This document shows, in pieces, positions 34,574 to 43,746 of a stretch of DNA of 64,000 nt. The notes below the pieces were generated by a model. The model was given only the letters and a program-made list of their open reading frames with translations. It had not been told where the DNA came from and did not search any database. How positions within the stretch are numbered: the stretch's first letter is position 1; every line of letters starts with the position of its first letter. The DNA is from an uncultured Tessaracoccus sp. (GTDB lineage Bacteria; Actinomycetota; Actinomycetes; Propionibacteriales; Propionibacteriaceae). Where the stretch lies: positions 15,090 to 79,089 of the forward strand of contig NZ_CAMYFI010000003.1 in assembly GCF_947255005.1 (NCBI RefSeq). The letters are read 5' to 3'. The position numbers were made by a program, and so were the translations under genes.

Positions 34574-36403
34574 TCAGTCTTCCTTCGGGTACAGCCCGTC
34601 GACGATATCTTGGTATTCCTGCGCGACGATGCTTCGTCGAATCTTCATGTTCGCCGTGGTTCCACCGTTTTCGACGGTGAGTTCGTGGTCGAGGATGGCG
34701 AACTTCTTCACCGTCTCCCAGTGCTCCAAGCGCGCGTTGGCCTTCGCCATCTGCTTCTCCACCGACGCATAAATCTCGGGGCGCTGCGTGAGCTCTGCGT
34801 AGCTCAGCCCACCCATTCCGCGCTTGTCCGCCCAGGCGCGCAGCAGGGCAGGCTCCATGACGACCAGCGCCGTCACATACTTACGCCCCTCACCCACCGC
34901 GATGGCCTGCGACACGTACGGGATGTTCGTGGTGATCGCTGCCTCGACCTTCTGTGGCGCGACGTACTTACCGCCGGAAGTCTTGAAGAGGTCCTTCTTA
35001 CGGTCGGTGATGCGCACGCGCCCAGTCTCGTCGATCTCCGCGATATCGCCGGTGTGATACCAGCCGTCCGCTTCGAGCACCTCGGCAGTCTTCTCAGGGA
35101 GATTGTGGTACCCGTCGAACAGCGACGGCCCGCGCAGCAGGAGTTCGCCGTCCTCCGCAAGCCGCGTCTCCACGCGCGGCAGAGGCAGCCCGACGGTGCC
35201 TAGTCGTGGATCGTTCGGGTCATCCACGGTGGCGATGGCTGAGGTTTCTGTCGAGCCGTAGCCCTCGATGATGCGGATGCCAGCCGATTCAAACCAGCTC
35301 TGCACCTGCGGGTTCAGCTTTGCGGAGCCGGAGATCATGTATCGGATATTTCCGCCGAGGCGTTCCTTGAGTTTGGAATAGACCAGCTTGTCAGCCAGCG
35401 AATGCTTCCACTTCAGCAGGCCCTTCAATTCGCCCTTCTCGCGCGCCGCCATGGCATCGCGGCCGACGGCGAAGGCCCAGTGCGAAATACGGCCCTTAAT
35501 TCCCTTGCCGGTGATCACGGCGGCGCGCACCTTCTCGAAGATACGCGGCACGCCGCACATGACGTCGGGTTTGGTGTCCTGCAGTCCGTCGACGATGCGG
35601 TCGATCCGCCCGTCAACAGCATTGTGAATGTTGTAGGCCATAGAGCACGCGAGCAACGTCTTGCCGAAGACGTGGCTGAGTGGGAGCCACAGATACATAG
35701 TGCTTTCGTGAGGCAGCAGACGCCGTTCCATGGAACCGACGGCTTCCGCCAACCAGCAGCGGTGCGGCAGGCGCACGCCCTTGGGGCGTCCGGTCGTGCC
35801 GGAGGTGTAGATCAATGTGGAGAGGTCGCTGATCTTCACGGTGGCCAGCACGTCGTCAACGGCGGTGGGCTGCTCGGCGAGTAGCTTGCGGCCGGCTTCC
35901 CGCAGTTGGGCGTAGCTGATCACGCGCTCATCGAGAGTGACCCCCTCGGTGTCCAGCATCACTACGGTGTGCACCTGCTGGGTGATGGCGTCGTCGTGCA
36001 GCACTTTCTCGAGATGCGTGGCGTTCTCAGCGACGAGGATCTTCGAGTCGGAGTCGGTGATGATGTACCGCATCTCGTCTTCGCCCGTGTTGGGGTAGAT
36101 CGTCGTCGTCGCGGCGGCTGAGCAGGAAATCGCGAAATCGATGAAAATCCACTCGAGACGGGTGGACGAGCAGATGGAGATGCGCTCCTCGGGCTTGATG
36201 CCGCGCGCCAAGAAACCGGCGGCGAGCTCGTCGACGATGACGCGTGACTGCGCCCACGTATATTTCGTCCACGTGGTCGGGCCCTCCGCAGCGTAGTCGG
36301 GGCAACTAAACGCCAAGGAATCCGGGCTCTCCGCTACACGCCAGCGAAAGTAGTCACCGAAACTCTTGGAGACGCGCTCCAATTCGTCCGAGTAGGTGGT
36401 CAT
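34574..36403 (-). CDS. Long-chain acyl-CoA synthetase (AMP-forming)
   Basis: 609-aa ANL-superfamily ligase that adenylates a fatty acid and forms acyl-CoA. The P-loop is LIYTSGTTGRPKGVRLPH. GYGSTETSA, YHTGDIAEIDETGRVRITDRKKDLFKTSGG and the C-terminal VAPQKVEAAI are present, as in FadD15-type enzymes. AGGAGGAA upstream of the ATG at 36403 decides this start over the one at 36427. It heads a minus-strand operon with the thioesterase and sirtuin. Confidence 0.93.
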   Translation of the reverse strand: MTTYSDELERVSKSFGDYFRWRVAESPDSLAFSCPDYAAEGPTTWTKYTWAQSRVIVDELAAGFLARGIKPEERISICSSTRLEWIFIDFAISCSAAATTTIYPNTGEDEMRYIITDSDSKILVAENATHLEKVLHDDAITQQVHTVVMLDTEGVTLDERVISYAQLREAGRKLLAEQPTAVDDVLATVKISDLSTLIYTSGTTGRPKGVRLPHRCWLAEAVGSMERRLLPHESTMYLWLPLSHVFGKTLLACSMAYNIHNAVDGRIDRIVDGLQDTKPDVMCGVPRIFEKVRAAVITGKGIKGRISHWAFAVGRDAMAAREKGELKGLLKWKHSLADKLVYSKLKERLGGNIRYMISGSAKLNPQVQSWFESAGIRIIEGYGSTETSAIATVDDPNDPRLGTVGLPLPRVETRLAEDGELLLRGPSLFDGYHNLPEKTAEVLEADGWYHTGDIAEIDETGRVRITDRKKDLFKTSGGKYVAPQKVEAAITTNIPYVSQAIAVGEGRKYVTALVVMEPALLRAWADKRGMGGLSYAELTQRPEIYASVEKQMAKANARLEHWETVKKFAILDHELTVENGGTTANMKIRRSIVAQEYQDIVDGLYPKED

Positions 36404-36520
36404 CAATTCCTCCTGCGAAATGCTCACCTGGCAGCCTATACGACCATCACTGGGCGACTTGGGACATTAATCCGCCCCAGCCTGCTTCTGCGGCCTACCC
36501 ACCGCATAGTATGGGCGTCC

Positions 36521-36994
36521 ATGAGCACCCCCCAGCGTGGCTGGCTGACAGAAGATCAGCAAAAAATTTGGCGAAGTTCGCTCCTTGCCAAGACCAGGAT
36601 GAGCGAATATCTCGACCACGTACTCAGACAGTACGGGCTGAGTCTCGACGAATACGAGCTGCTCGTGCGCCTGTCCGAAGCCCCCGACACGACATTGCGC
36701 ATGGGCGAGCTCGCCGAGAGCGTGCGCCACTCCCGTTCCCGCCTCACACACACCATCGCCAGGATGGAGAAACGCAACCTCGTCCGCCGTGAACCAACCG
36801 TCAGCGACGGGCGCGGCGTCCAGGCGATACTCACCGACGAAGGTCTCCGCGTGCTACGCGAGGCCGCGCCTCACCACGTCGACTCCGTGCGCGAAGTGCT
36901 CATCGACGCCGTTTCCCCCGAAGACTTGGAGGCGCTCGGACGATGCATGGAAGCGATCCTCAAGGTCGCGGACGAGGCAACCGGCAAGCGGTAA
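36521..36994 (+). CDS. MarR family transcriptional regulator
   Basis: 157-aa MarR winged-helix protein. Its recognition region is MGELAESVRHSRSRLTHTIARMEKRNLVRREP, with the wing containing DGRGVQAILTDEG. It is divergent from the acyl-CoA ligase and upstream of the FAD/Fe-S dehydrogenase, either of which could be its target. A TAGTAT box lies 8 nt before the ATG, suggesting a leaderless transcript. Confidence 0.9.
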   Translation: MSTPQRGWLTEDQQKIWRSSLLAKTRMSEYLDHVLRQYGLSLDEYELLVRLSEAPDTTLRMGELAESVRHSRSRLTHTIARMEKRNLVRREPTVSDGRGVQAILTDEGLRVLREAAPHHVDSVREVLIDAVSPEDLEALGRCMEAILKVADEATGKR

Positions 36995-37005
36995 GGCGTG
37001 GTTGG

Positions 37006-39753
37006 ATGGGGTGCGTGCCCAACCTAGATTCTTCGCCGCTCACGCGTGCGCTCTACACCTCCGACGGGTCCCTCTACCGAGTTGAGCCCACCGCTGTGGC
37101 GACGCCACGAACCACGGCGGAGCTGATAGAAACGGTGCGTTGGGGGCTCCGCGAACAGTTACCCATCACCGTGCGCGGTGCGGGTACCTCGTGCGCCGGC
37201 AACGCCGTCGGGACTGGGTTGATCATCGACGTGTCGCGCCACCTCACCCACATCCACGCCATCAACGCGGATGCCCGCACCGCCGTGATCGAGCCTGGCG
37301 TCGTGCAAGACCAGCTGCAGCGGGAGGCCGCCCCCTACGGGCTGCGCCTCGGTCCCGACCCGTCCACGTCGTCGCGATGCACCGTGGGCGGCATGATCGG
37401 CAACAACGCCTGCGGACCTCGCGCGCTGGGGTATGGGCGCATGGCCGACAACGTCGTCGAACTGGAAATCATCGACGGCACCGGCGAACTGCGCACGCTG
37501 GGCCGCGACGAGTTCCCCGAACTCAAGGCCCTCGTGGCAGCTAATTTGGGTGTGATCCGCACCGAGTTCGGCCGGTTCACGCGGCAGGTCTCTGGCTATT
37601 CGATGGAGCACCTGCTGCCCGAGCACCGCTTCGACGTCGCGAAGTTCTTCGCCGGCACCGAGGGCACGCTCGGTGTGATCACGAAGGCGACGGTGAAGCT
37701 CGTCGCGGATACGCCGCACAAGCTGATGGTTGCCCTCGGCTACCCCACCATGGCGGACGCTGGTGACGACATCGCCAATCTGCTCCAATTCTCCCCCACC
37801 GCGTGCGAGGGTCTCGACCGACGCATCGTCGACGTGGTCATCCGCCAGAAGGGCCCCGACGCGGTGGGCGCGCTGCCCACAGGCGACGGCTGGATGCTGC
37901 TCGAACTCACCGACGACGACCCTGCCGCGCTGCAAACCCGGGCGCAGCAGCTCCTGGGCACGGCCCGCGCCTGCGACGGCTGGATCGTCGACAACCCCGG
38001 CGAGGCTGCCCGGCTGTGGCAGATCCGCGCCGACGGTGCGGGCCTGGCGGGAGTGTCGTTGGAGAAGCCCGCCTACCCCGGTTGGGAGGATTCCGCGGTG
38101 CCTCCGGAGCATCTCGGTGACTACCTGCGGGCGTTCGACGCGTGCCTTGAGCGGCACGGTTTGCAGGGCCTTCCCTACGGGCACTTCGGCGACGGATGCG
38201 TGCACTGCCGCATCGACTTCCCGCTCGACGAGCCCGATGGCCCGGAGCGCTACCGCGCGTTCGTTGAGGAGGCCGCGCAGATCGTCGCGGGTTTCGGTGG
38301 CTCGATGAGCGGCGAGCACGGCGACGGCCGAGCTCGCTCGGCGCTGCTGAAGTACATGTACTCCGACGAGGCGCTCGAGCTGTTTGCGCAGGTCAAGCAT
38401 CTGTTCGATCCACAGAATCTGCTGAACCCCGGCATCCTCGTCGACCCAGTGCCGGTGGAGGCCGACGCTCGCATGGTGGCGGCGGCCTCGTCGCCTCTGA
38501 ACCTGAGCGACCCGGAGTTCGTGCGGGAAGTGCACCAGTGCACGGGCGTTGGAAAGTGCCTTGCCGACAATGCGCCGTCGGGTGGGGTGATGTGCCCGAG
38601 TTTCCACGCCACGCGCGAGCAGAAGGATTCGACGCGCGGCCGCGCGCGAGTGCTGCAGGAGATGGTGAACGGGTCGATCATCACGCAGGGTTGGCGCTCG
38701 CCTGAGGTTGCCGAGGCGCTGGATTTGTGCTTGTCATGCAAGGGTTGCGCGCGCGACTGCCCAACCGGCATCGACATGGCGGCGTATAAGGCGCGGGTCA
38801 CACACGAGCGGTACAAGGGCAGGCTCCGACCGCGCAATCACTACGCGCTGGGCTGGCTGCCACGGTGGGGGCGTCTGATCACGTCGGTGCCCGGCCTGGG
38901 GCGTGTGGTGAACGCTATCGGCGCGGCACCCGTCGTGGGGAACGCGTTGAAGTGGGCCGCGGGCGTGGACGGGCGGCGGCAGATTCCGCGGTTCGCGAAG
39001 CGGCGCGCCACGTCGGCGCTGGAGGAGGCCTCGTCGCCACAATCACGTGCTGACAAGGGGCGGGTGCTGCTGTGGGTGGACTCCTTCACCAACTGCTTCG
39101 AGTCGAACACCTTCGCCGCGATGGTGCAGGTGCTGAGCCAGCTGGGCTACGAACCCACCGTGCTCGACCGCACTGCGTGTTGCGGGCTCACCTGGATCTC
39201 CACAGGGCAGCTCGACGGTGCTCGCACTCAGTTGCGTAAGGCGGCAGCGGTGCTCGCGCCGTACGTCGCGGATGGCACCCCCATCATCGGCGTGGAGCCA
39301 AGCTGCACGGCGGTGTGGCGCGGGGATGCGTCTGATCTGTTGCCGGACGACGAGAATGTGGCGGCGCTTCGGGGCAAGGTGCGGACGCTGGCTGAATTCC
39401 TTGCCGACGATCCTGACTTCACTCCCCCGGACCTCTCCGGCCACACCATCGTCGCGCAGCCGCACTGCCACCATGCATCGGTGATCGGCTGGCGCGAGGA
39501 TCGCAAGCTGCTGGAGGCAACTGGCGCGGAGCTGGTCGTCGTCGGCGGGTGCTGCGGATTGGCCGGCAACTTCGGCGTCGAGCGCGGCCACCACGAGGTG
39601 AGCGTGAAGGTGTACGAGTCGAACCTGCAGCCCGCGCTCGAAAGCAACCCCGACGCGATTGTCCTCGCCGACGGATTCTCCTGCCAAACCCAGATGCGTT
39701 CCCTCTCGAACCGCGACTCGATGTCGCTCGCCGAGCTCCTCGCCACGCACTGA
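37006..39753 (+). CDS. FAD-binding and 4Fe-4S oxidoreductase (D-lactate dehydrogenase-like)
   Basis: About 915-aa fusion enzyme. An N-terminal FAD_binding_4 domain (RGAGTSCAGNAVGTGLIID; MIGNNACGPRALGYG) is followed by FAD-oxidase_C (GHFGDGCVHCRIDFP; SGEHGDGRARS). Next is an Fe-S part (CTGVGKC, CLSCKGCARDCPTG), then a two-CCG-domain GlpC/LutA-like tail (CCGLTWI, QPHCHHASV, GGCCGLAGNFG). The family oxidises D-lactate or other 2-hydroxyacids and passes electrons to quinone. I take the ATG at 37006; the GTG at 37015 is possible. Confidence 0.9.
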   Translation: MGCVPNLDSSPLTRALYTSDGSLYRVEPTAVATPRTTAELIETVRWGLREQLPITVRGAGTSCAGNAVGTGLIIDVSRHLTHIHAINADARTAVIEPGVVQDQLQREAAPYGLRLGPDPSTSSRCTVGGMIGNNACGPRALGYGRMADNVVELEIIDGTGELRTLGRDEFPELKALVAANLGVIRTEFGRFTRQVSGYSMEHLLPEHRFDVAKFFAGTEGTLGVITKATVKLVADTPHKLMVALGYPTMADAGDDIANLLQFSPTACEGLDRRIVDVVIRQKGPDAVGALPTGDGWMLLELTDDDPAALQTRAQQLLGTARACDGWIVDNPGEAARLWQIRADGAGLAGVSLEKPAYPGWEDSAVPPEHLGDYLRAFDACLERHGLQGLPYGHFGDGCVHCRIDFPLDEPDGPERYRAFVEEAAQIVAGFGGSMSGEHGDGRARSALLKYMYSDEALELFAQVKHLFDPQNLLNPGILVDPVPVEADARMVAAASSPLNLSDPEFVREVHQCTGVGKCLADNAPSGGVMCPSFHATREQKDSTRGRARVLQEMVNGSIITQGWRSPEVAEALDLCLSCKGCARDCPTGIDMAAYKARVTHERYKGRLRPRNHYALGWLPRWGRLITSVPGLGRVVNAIGAAPVVGNALKWAAGVDGRRQIPRFAKRRATSALEEASSPQSRADKGRVLLWVDSFTNCFESNTFAAMVQVLSQLGYEPTVLDRTACCGLTWISTGQLDGARTQLRKAAAVLAPYVADGTPIIGVEPSCTAVWRGDASDLLPDDENVAALRGKVRTLAEFLADDPDFTPPDLSGHTIVAQPHCHHASVIGWREDRKLLEATGAELVVVGGCCGLAGNFGVERGHHEVSVKVYESNLQPALESNPDAIVLADGFSCQTQMRSLSNRDSMSLAELLATH

Positions 39754-39804
39754 CGCGCTGGCGCGCCGAGTCGGAATATCTCCGCCACAAGGACCCTGCG
39801 CCGC

Positions 39805-39850
39805 ACATGTATATTGCCTGTCTATCTAGTGTGTGTTACGCTCTAGTCAT
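39805..39850 (+). promoter_or_regulatory. Promoter of the padR operon
   Basis: TTGCCT and TACGCT are separated by 17 nt, and the ATG at 39849 follows 6 nt after the -10 box. This is a clean sigma-70-type promoter giving a leaderless mRNA. The ACATGTATAT stretch just upstream may be part of a PadR autoregulatory site (inference). Confidence 0.65.
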
Positions 39851-40193
39851 GGAAGAAATCCAGTGGCCAGCCGACTGGCAGCGCGGCATTCTCGAGCTGT
39901 GCGTGCTGCGCATCATCGGCGATGGCCCCACCTATGGCTACGACATTGCCTCGAGGCTGGCCGACGCCGGGCTGGGCGAGGTCAAGGGCGGGACGCTGTA
40001 CCCGCTGCTCAAGCGTCTGGAGCAGGGCGGGCTGGTCGTCGTTGAGTGGCGCCCGGGTGAGGGCGGGCCCGGGCGCAAGTTCTACGAGCTCAACGAGCTG
40101 GGCCGCGCGCGACGAGACGAACTCGCCGACGTCTGGCGGCGCTTCTCCGCTGCCGTCACCAACCACGTCTCCCCCATCGGAAAGGACCACTGA
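39849..40193 (+). CDS. PadR family transcriptional regulator
   Basis: 114-aa PadR regulator. It has WQRGILELCVLRIIGDGPTYGYDI, the winged HTH with GGTLYPLLKRLEQGGLVVVEW and the PGRKFYELNELGR wing. The open frame begins upstream at 39549 but is not PadR-like before the ATG at 39849. It is followed 1 nt later by a membrane protein with an N-terminal helical region of the kind often linked to PadR. Confidence 0.92.
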   Translation: MEEIQWPADWQRGILELCVLRIIGDGPTYGYDIASRLADAGLGEVKGGTLYPLLKRLEQGGLVVVEWRPGEGGPGRKFYELNELGRARRDELADVWRRFSAAVTNHVSPIGKDH

Positions 40194-40194
40194 C

Positions 40195-40914
40195 ATGGCC
40201 GATCACTCCTTCGAGCAGCGTCTGGCTCCGCACGTCGACCCTGCCTGGAGCGAGGCGTTCATCCTCGCAGCGCGCCTGCGCGGCGTGCTCGGGACCGTCA
40301 TCGGCGACGCGCTGGCCGAGGTGGACGCGCACGTCGTCGATTCCGGGCAGAGCGCCGAGGAGGCTTTCGGAGACCCGAAGGCCTACGCGCACCATTTCCC
40401 CGCAGACGCGGCAGCCGGGACCGGCTCTGCAAAGGTGATTCTCCCGCCCGCGCTGCAGGTCTTCGGCATGCTCGCTGTGCTGCAGGCGGTGTGGCCACTG
40501 CGGCACGGCGACGGGGTACAGCTCACCGTCGGATTGCTCGTCATGGCAGCGCTGCTGGTCGCCGCATTCGTGACGTTGGCCACGTGGCCGACGCCCATCC
40601 TGCGCGTAGCGACCAGCCGGCCGGTCGTCGGAGTTGCTTGGGCTGCAGCGTTCTTCGTGGCGTGCATCGGAGCCGGCTTCATCCCTGGGACACTCGCCGC
40701 CGTATCCGGGTGGTGGGTGCTGGGCATTGGGATCGCCCTGCTGGCCATCGGGGTGATGCTCGGCATCGAGCGCGCAATGCGCGGCGTCGACGCCGATCCC
40801 ATCGTCCGCCCCACCGAGATCACCAAGCCTGCCAACCTGCTGGGCTCCATGGCGCCCAACCTCGTCGTGCCCGTCGTGACCGCCGTCCTTGCAGCCATCC
40901 AGCTCGCGTTCTGA
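40195..40914 (+). CDS. HAAS/DUF1700-like membrane protein
   Basis: 239-aa protein. An N-terminal helical region (~1-70, ILAARLRGVLGTVIGDALAEV ... EEAFGDPKAYA) has the character of HAAS domains encoded next to PadR regulators. About five or six membrane segments follow. AAAGGA precedes the ATG at 40195. PadR plus membrane-protein pairs usually respond to envelope stress or drugs; the signal here is unknown. Confidence 0.82.
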   Translation: MADHSFEQRLAPHVDPAWSEAFILAARLRGVLGTVIGDALAEVDAHVVDSGQSAEEAFGDPKAYAHHFPADAAAGTGSAKVILPPALQVFGMLAVLQAVWPLRHGDGVQLTVGLLVMAALLVAAFVTLATWPTPILRVATSRPVVGVAWAAAFFVACIGAGFIPGTLAAVSGWWVLGIGIALLAIGVMLGIERAMRGVDADPIVRPTEITKPANLLGSMAPNLVVPVVTAVLAAIQLAF

Positions 40915-40933
40915 CATCTTGACCCGGCCAAAG

Positions 40934-41009
40934 CTTCAAAAAACGTACGCAGATTGATCTTCACCCCCGAAAACAGGGGGTTACCTCAAGCTGCGTGCGG
41001 ATTGTGAAG
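40934..41009. repeat. 76-bp imperfect palindrome, copy 1
   Basis: Starts CTTCAAA and ends ATTGTGAAG; the inner part is CCCCC-GAAAACA-GGGGG. An almost identical 76-bp copy in the same orientation is at 41937-42012. This copy lies over the 3' end of the DUF559 gene, so part of it would encode that protein's last residues. Confidence 0.8.
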
Positions 41010-41846
41010 TTTTTGGAGCATCGCCCGGATCGTCGGCACCAGGTCTGGCAGCGTCGCATGGGTGAAGCGCAGCACCGTTCAGCCCTGCATGATGAGCTGG
41101 ACATCCTTGCGTCGATCATCGACGAACGACTCATACGACTTGTGGTGCTCCCATGAATCCAGCTCCACCGCCAGCTTCATCCCACGAAACGCGATGTCGG
41201 CGTAGCGCACCGTGCCATCGGGAAGCACAATCCGTTGGTTGCCCTTCCACCCTTTGATTCGGGCGCGACGCAACATCCGGTGGCCGTCACGCTCCAGTTC
41301 GGACCACGGCTGGTCTCGGGACTCCAGCAGTAACCGTCGCCGTTCGACGTTGCCCGCTCGCCTGGCCATCACCCCAATGGCCCAGCGCATCGCCTTCAGG
41401 CTGGTCGCACGTCGACGCAGCGCATGGTCGATGGCCTCGCCGCCCAGCGTGTCGGTGAGCTCCAGTGCGCACCAGGCAGGATGCACGAGCCGGTAACCGT
41501 TCTGCTCAAATACGAGGTCGGGGTCTATGTCTCCGCGACTCAGCCGCAAACCCGGAACCGCACGCTCGCTCGCGCGCCGCACCACTGCCGTCACCTCCCG
41601 AACCTCGAGTTCTGGCCACCAGCTCAGCTTCGCAGCGGTGGCGCCGGTGAACACCGCGTCGGGATCCCAGAGCTTCACTGCCGCGACGAGTGTCTCGAAT
41701 GAGCGATCGAAGGAGTAGGTGCCCGGCAACAGCGCAATCAGCGCGCCGGTGCGCAGCGCATGGCGGATGGCATTGGCGAGCTCGGGGTGCTCGCGGCGAG
41801 AGACGGCGCCGTCGGCCGCGAGCAGTCGCTGGAGTTCGGGGTGCAT
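40986..41846 (-). pseudogene. DUF559 endonuclease-like protein interrupted by TGA
   Basis: Related to proteins with an AbiEi-type N-terminal region and a C-terminal DUF559 (Vsr-like) nuclease domain. Reading runs from 41846 to a TGA at 41079-41081 (255 aa), ending ...DDRRKDVQLIMQG. Without a frameshift, the next 30 codons read TVLRFTHATLPDLVPTIRAM and so on, to a stop at 40986-40988. Family members have GWTVLRFT here, so TGG (Trp) has become TGA. The truncation removes the last strand and helix of the nuclease fold. The PD-(D/E)xK candidates are in YADIAFRGMKLAVELDSWEHH. Confidence 0.75.
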
Positions 41847-41936
41847 GGCACCACCTCACCCCAAGATGGAACGCAAGGGAAGACCCTCATCGCCACCTGT
41901 GGAAAACTCCTGCGGGAGGGTTACACACCCAAAAAA

Positions 41937-42012
41937 CTTCAAAATCCGTACGCAGATGAGCCCTCGCCCCCAAAATCAGGGGGTTCACTCAATCTGCGTA
42001 TGGATTGTGAAG
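41937..42012. repeat. 76-bp imperfect palindrome, copy 2
   Basis: Same length, orientation and plan as 40934-41009, with inner CCCCC-CAAAATCA-GGGGG. It lies between the DUF559 start and the ettA stop (42026), so it is also just past the 3' end of ettA. Confidence 0.8.
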
Positions 42013-42025
42013 TTTGGGCGCCGGG

Positions 42026-43705
42026 TCAGCGCATGAGTTTGCGGTGCGCGGTCGACTTCGGGCGGTTCGCTTCGGGGCCGAGGCGCTCGATCTTGTTGGC
42101 CTCGTAGTCGGCGAAGTTACCCTCGAACCAGAACCACTTGGCGGGGTTCTCGTCGGTGCCTTCCCACGCGAGGATGTGGGTGGCGACGCGGTCGAGGAAC
42201 CAGCGGTCGTGGGAAATCACGACGGCGCAGCCGGGGAACTCCAGCAGTGCGTCTTCGAGCGACTGCAGGGTTTCGACGTCAAGGTCGTTGGTGGGCTCGT
42301 CAAGCAGCAGCACGTTGCCGCCCTGCTTCAGCGTGAGCGCGAGGTTGAGACGGTTGCGCTCACCACCGGAGAGCACGCCCGACATCTTCTGCTGGTCGGG
42401 CCCCTTGAACCCGAACGACGCGACGTACGCGCGCGAGGGCATCTCGAAGTTGGCCACCTTGATGTAGTCGAGCCCGTCGGAGACCACTTCCCAGACGTTC
42501 TTCTTGTCGTCGAGGCCCTCGCGGGTCTGGTCGACGTAGCTGAACTGCACCGTCTCGCCAACCTTGAGGGAGCCGCTGTCGGGCTCGTACTGGCCGGTGA
42601 TGGTCTTGAACAGCGTGGTCTTGCCCACACCGTTCGGGCCGATGATGCCGACGATGCCCGCGCGCGGTAGCGAGAACGACAGGTTGTCGATGAGGACGCG
42701 GTCGCCGAATCCCTTGGTGAGGTTGTTGGCCTCGAGCACCACCGAACCCAGGCGCGGGCCCGGAGGAATGTTGATCTCGGCGAGGTCAACGCTGCGACGC
42801 TTCTCGGCCTCCGCCGCCAACTCTTCGTAGCGGGCGAGACGCGCGCGGTTCTTCGCCTGGCGCGCCTTCGGGTTCGAGCGCACCCACTCGAGCTCCTTCT
42901 CGAGGATCTTGGCCCGCTTGGCGTCCTTCTTCCCCTCGATCTGCAGACGCTGGCGCTTCGTCTCCAGGTAGGTGGAGTAGTTGCCTTCATAGGGGTGCAG
43001 ACGCCCGCGGTCGACTTCGCAAATCCATTCCGCAACGTTATCGAGGAAGTAGCGGTCGTGGGTAACGGCGAGCACGGCGCCCGGGTACGTCTTGAGATGG
43101 CCTTCCAGCCAGTCGACGGATTCCGCGTCGAGGTGGTTGGTGGGCTCGTCAAGCAGCAGGAGGTCGGGCTGTTCGAGCAGCAGCTTGCACAGCGCCACGC
43201 GGCGACGCTCACCACCGGAGAGCTTGGTGACGTCGGCTTCCGGCGGCGGGCACTGCAGCGCGCTCATCGCCTGTTCGAGCTGGGAGTCGAGATCCCAGGC
43301 GTTCAGGTGGTCGAGCTGGGTCTGCAGCTCCCCCATCTCGGCCATCAGCGCGTCGAAGTCGGCGTCCGGATCTGCCATCTCGGCGGAGACCTCGTCGAAG
43401 CGCCGCAGCTTCGCCTTCGTGTCGGCGACGGCCTCCTCGATGTTCTCGATGACGTTCTTCTCTTCGTTCAGGGGTGGCTCCTGCAGGAGAATGCCGACGG
43501 TTGCGCCCTTCTGCAGCATGGCCTCGCCGTTGTTGGGCTTGTCGAGGCCAGCCATGAGTTTGAGCATCGTCGACTTGCCGGCGCCGTTGGGCCCGACGAC
43601 GCCGATCTTGGCGCCGGGGAAGAATGACAGCGTCACGTTGTCGAGGATGACCTTCTCACCGACCGTTTTGCGGACGTTGTGCATCGTGTAGATGAACTCA
43701 GCCAC
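42026..43705 (-). CDS. ettA: Energy-dependent translational throttle protein EttA (ABC-F ATPase)
   Basis: 559-aa ABC-F protein with two ATPase domains, which binds the ribosomal E site and gates translation by energy state. Walker A motifs are GPNGAGKST and GPNGVGKTT, and the signatures are LSGGERRRVAL and LSGGERNRLNL. The long linker is rich in Arg/Lys, and the EttA-type arm and RSNPKARQAKNRAR are present. The GTG at 43705 (VAEFIYTMHNVRK) with AGAAGGGA upstream is the start; the open frame to 44206 is a shadow of the next gene. Confidence 0.95.
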   Translation of the reverse strand: MAEFIYTMHNVRKTVGEKVILDNVTLSFFPGAKIGVVGPNGAGKSTMLKLMAGLDKPNNGEAMLQKGATVGILLQEPPLNEEKNVIENIEEAVADTKAKLRRFDEVSAEMADPDADFDALMAEMGELQTQLDHLNAWDLDSQLEQAMSALQCPPPEADVTKLSGGERRRVALCKLLLEQPDLLLLDEPTNHLDAESVDWLEGHLKTYPGAVLAVTHDRYFLDNVAEWICEVDRGRLHPYEGNYSTYLETKRQRLQIEGKKDAKRAKILEKELEWVRSNPKARQAKNRARLARYEELAAEAEKRRSVDLAEINIPPGPRLGSVVLEANNLTKGFGDRVLIDNLSFSLPRAGIVGIIGPNGVGKTTLFKTITGQYEPDSGSLKVGETVQFSYVDQTREGLDDKKNVWEVVSDGLDYIKVANFEMPSRAYVASFGFKGPDQQKMSGVLSGGERNRLNLALTLKQGGNVLLLDEPTNDLDVETLQSLEDALLEFPGCAVVISHDRWFLDRVATHILAWEGTDENPAKWFWFEGNFADYEANKIERLGPEANRPKSTAHRKLMR

Positions 43706-43746
43706 GGGGATCCCTTCTGGAAGACGTTGGAGGCCGCGAGGCGGAC

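Noticed and set aside
37159..38607. 482-codon minus-strand frame opposite the FAD/Fe-S dehydrogenase
   Set aside because: Arg/His-rich shadow without motifs; opposite a clearly conserved enzyme.
41079..41081. TGA as selenocysteine codon in the DUF559 gene
   Set aside because: The family has Trp at this place and no selenocysteine context is expected, so a nonsense change or sequencing error is simpler.
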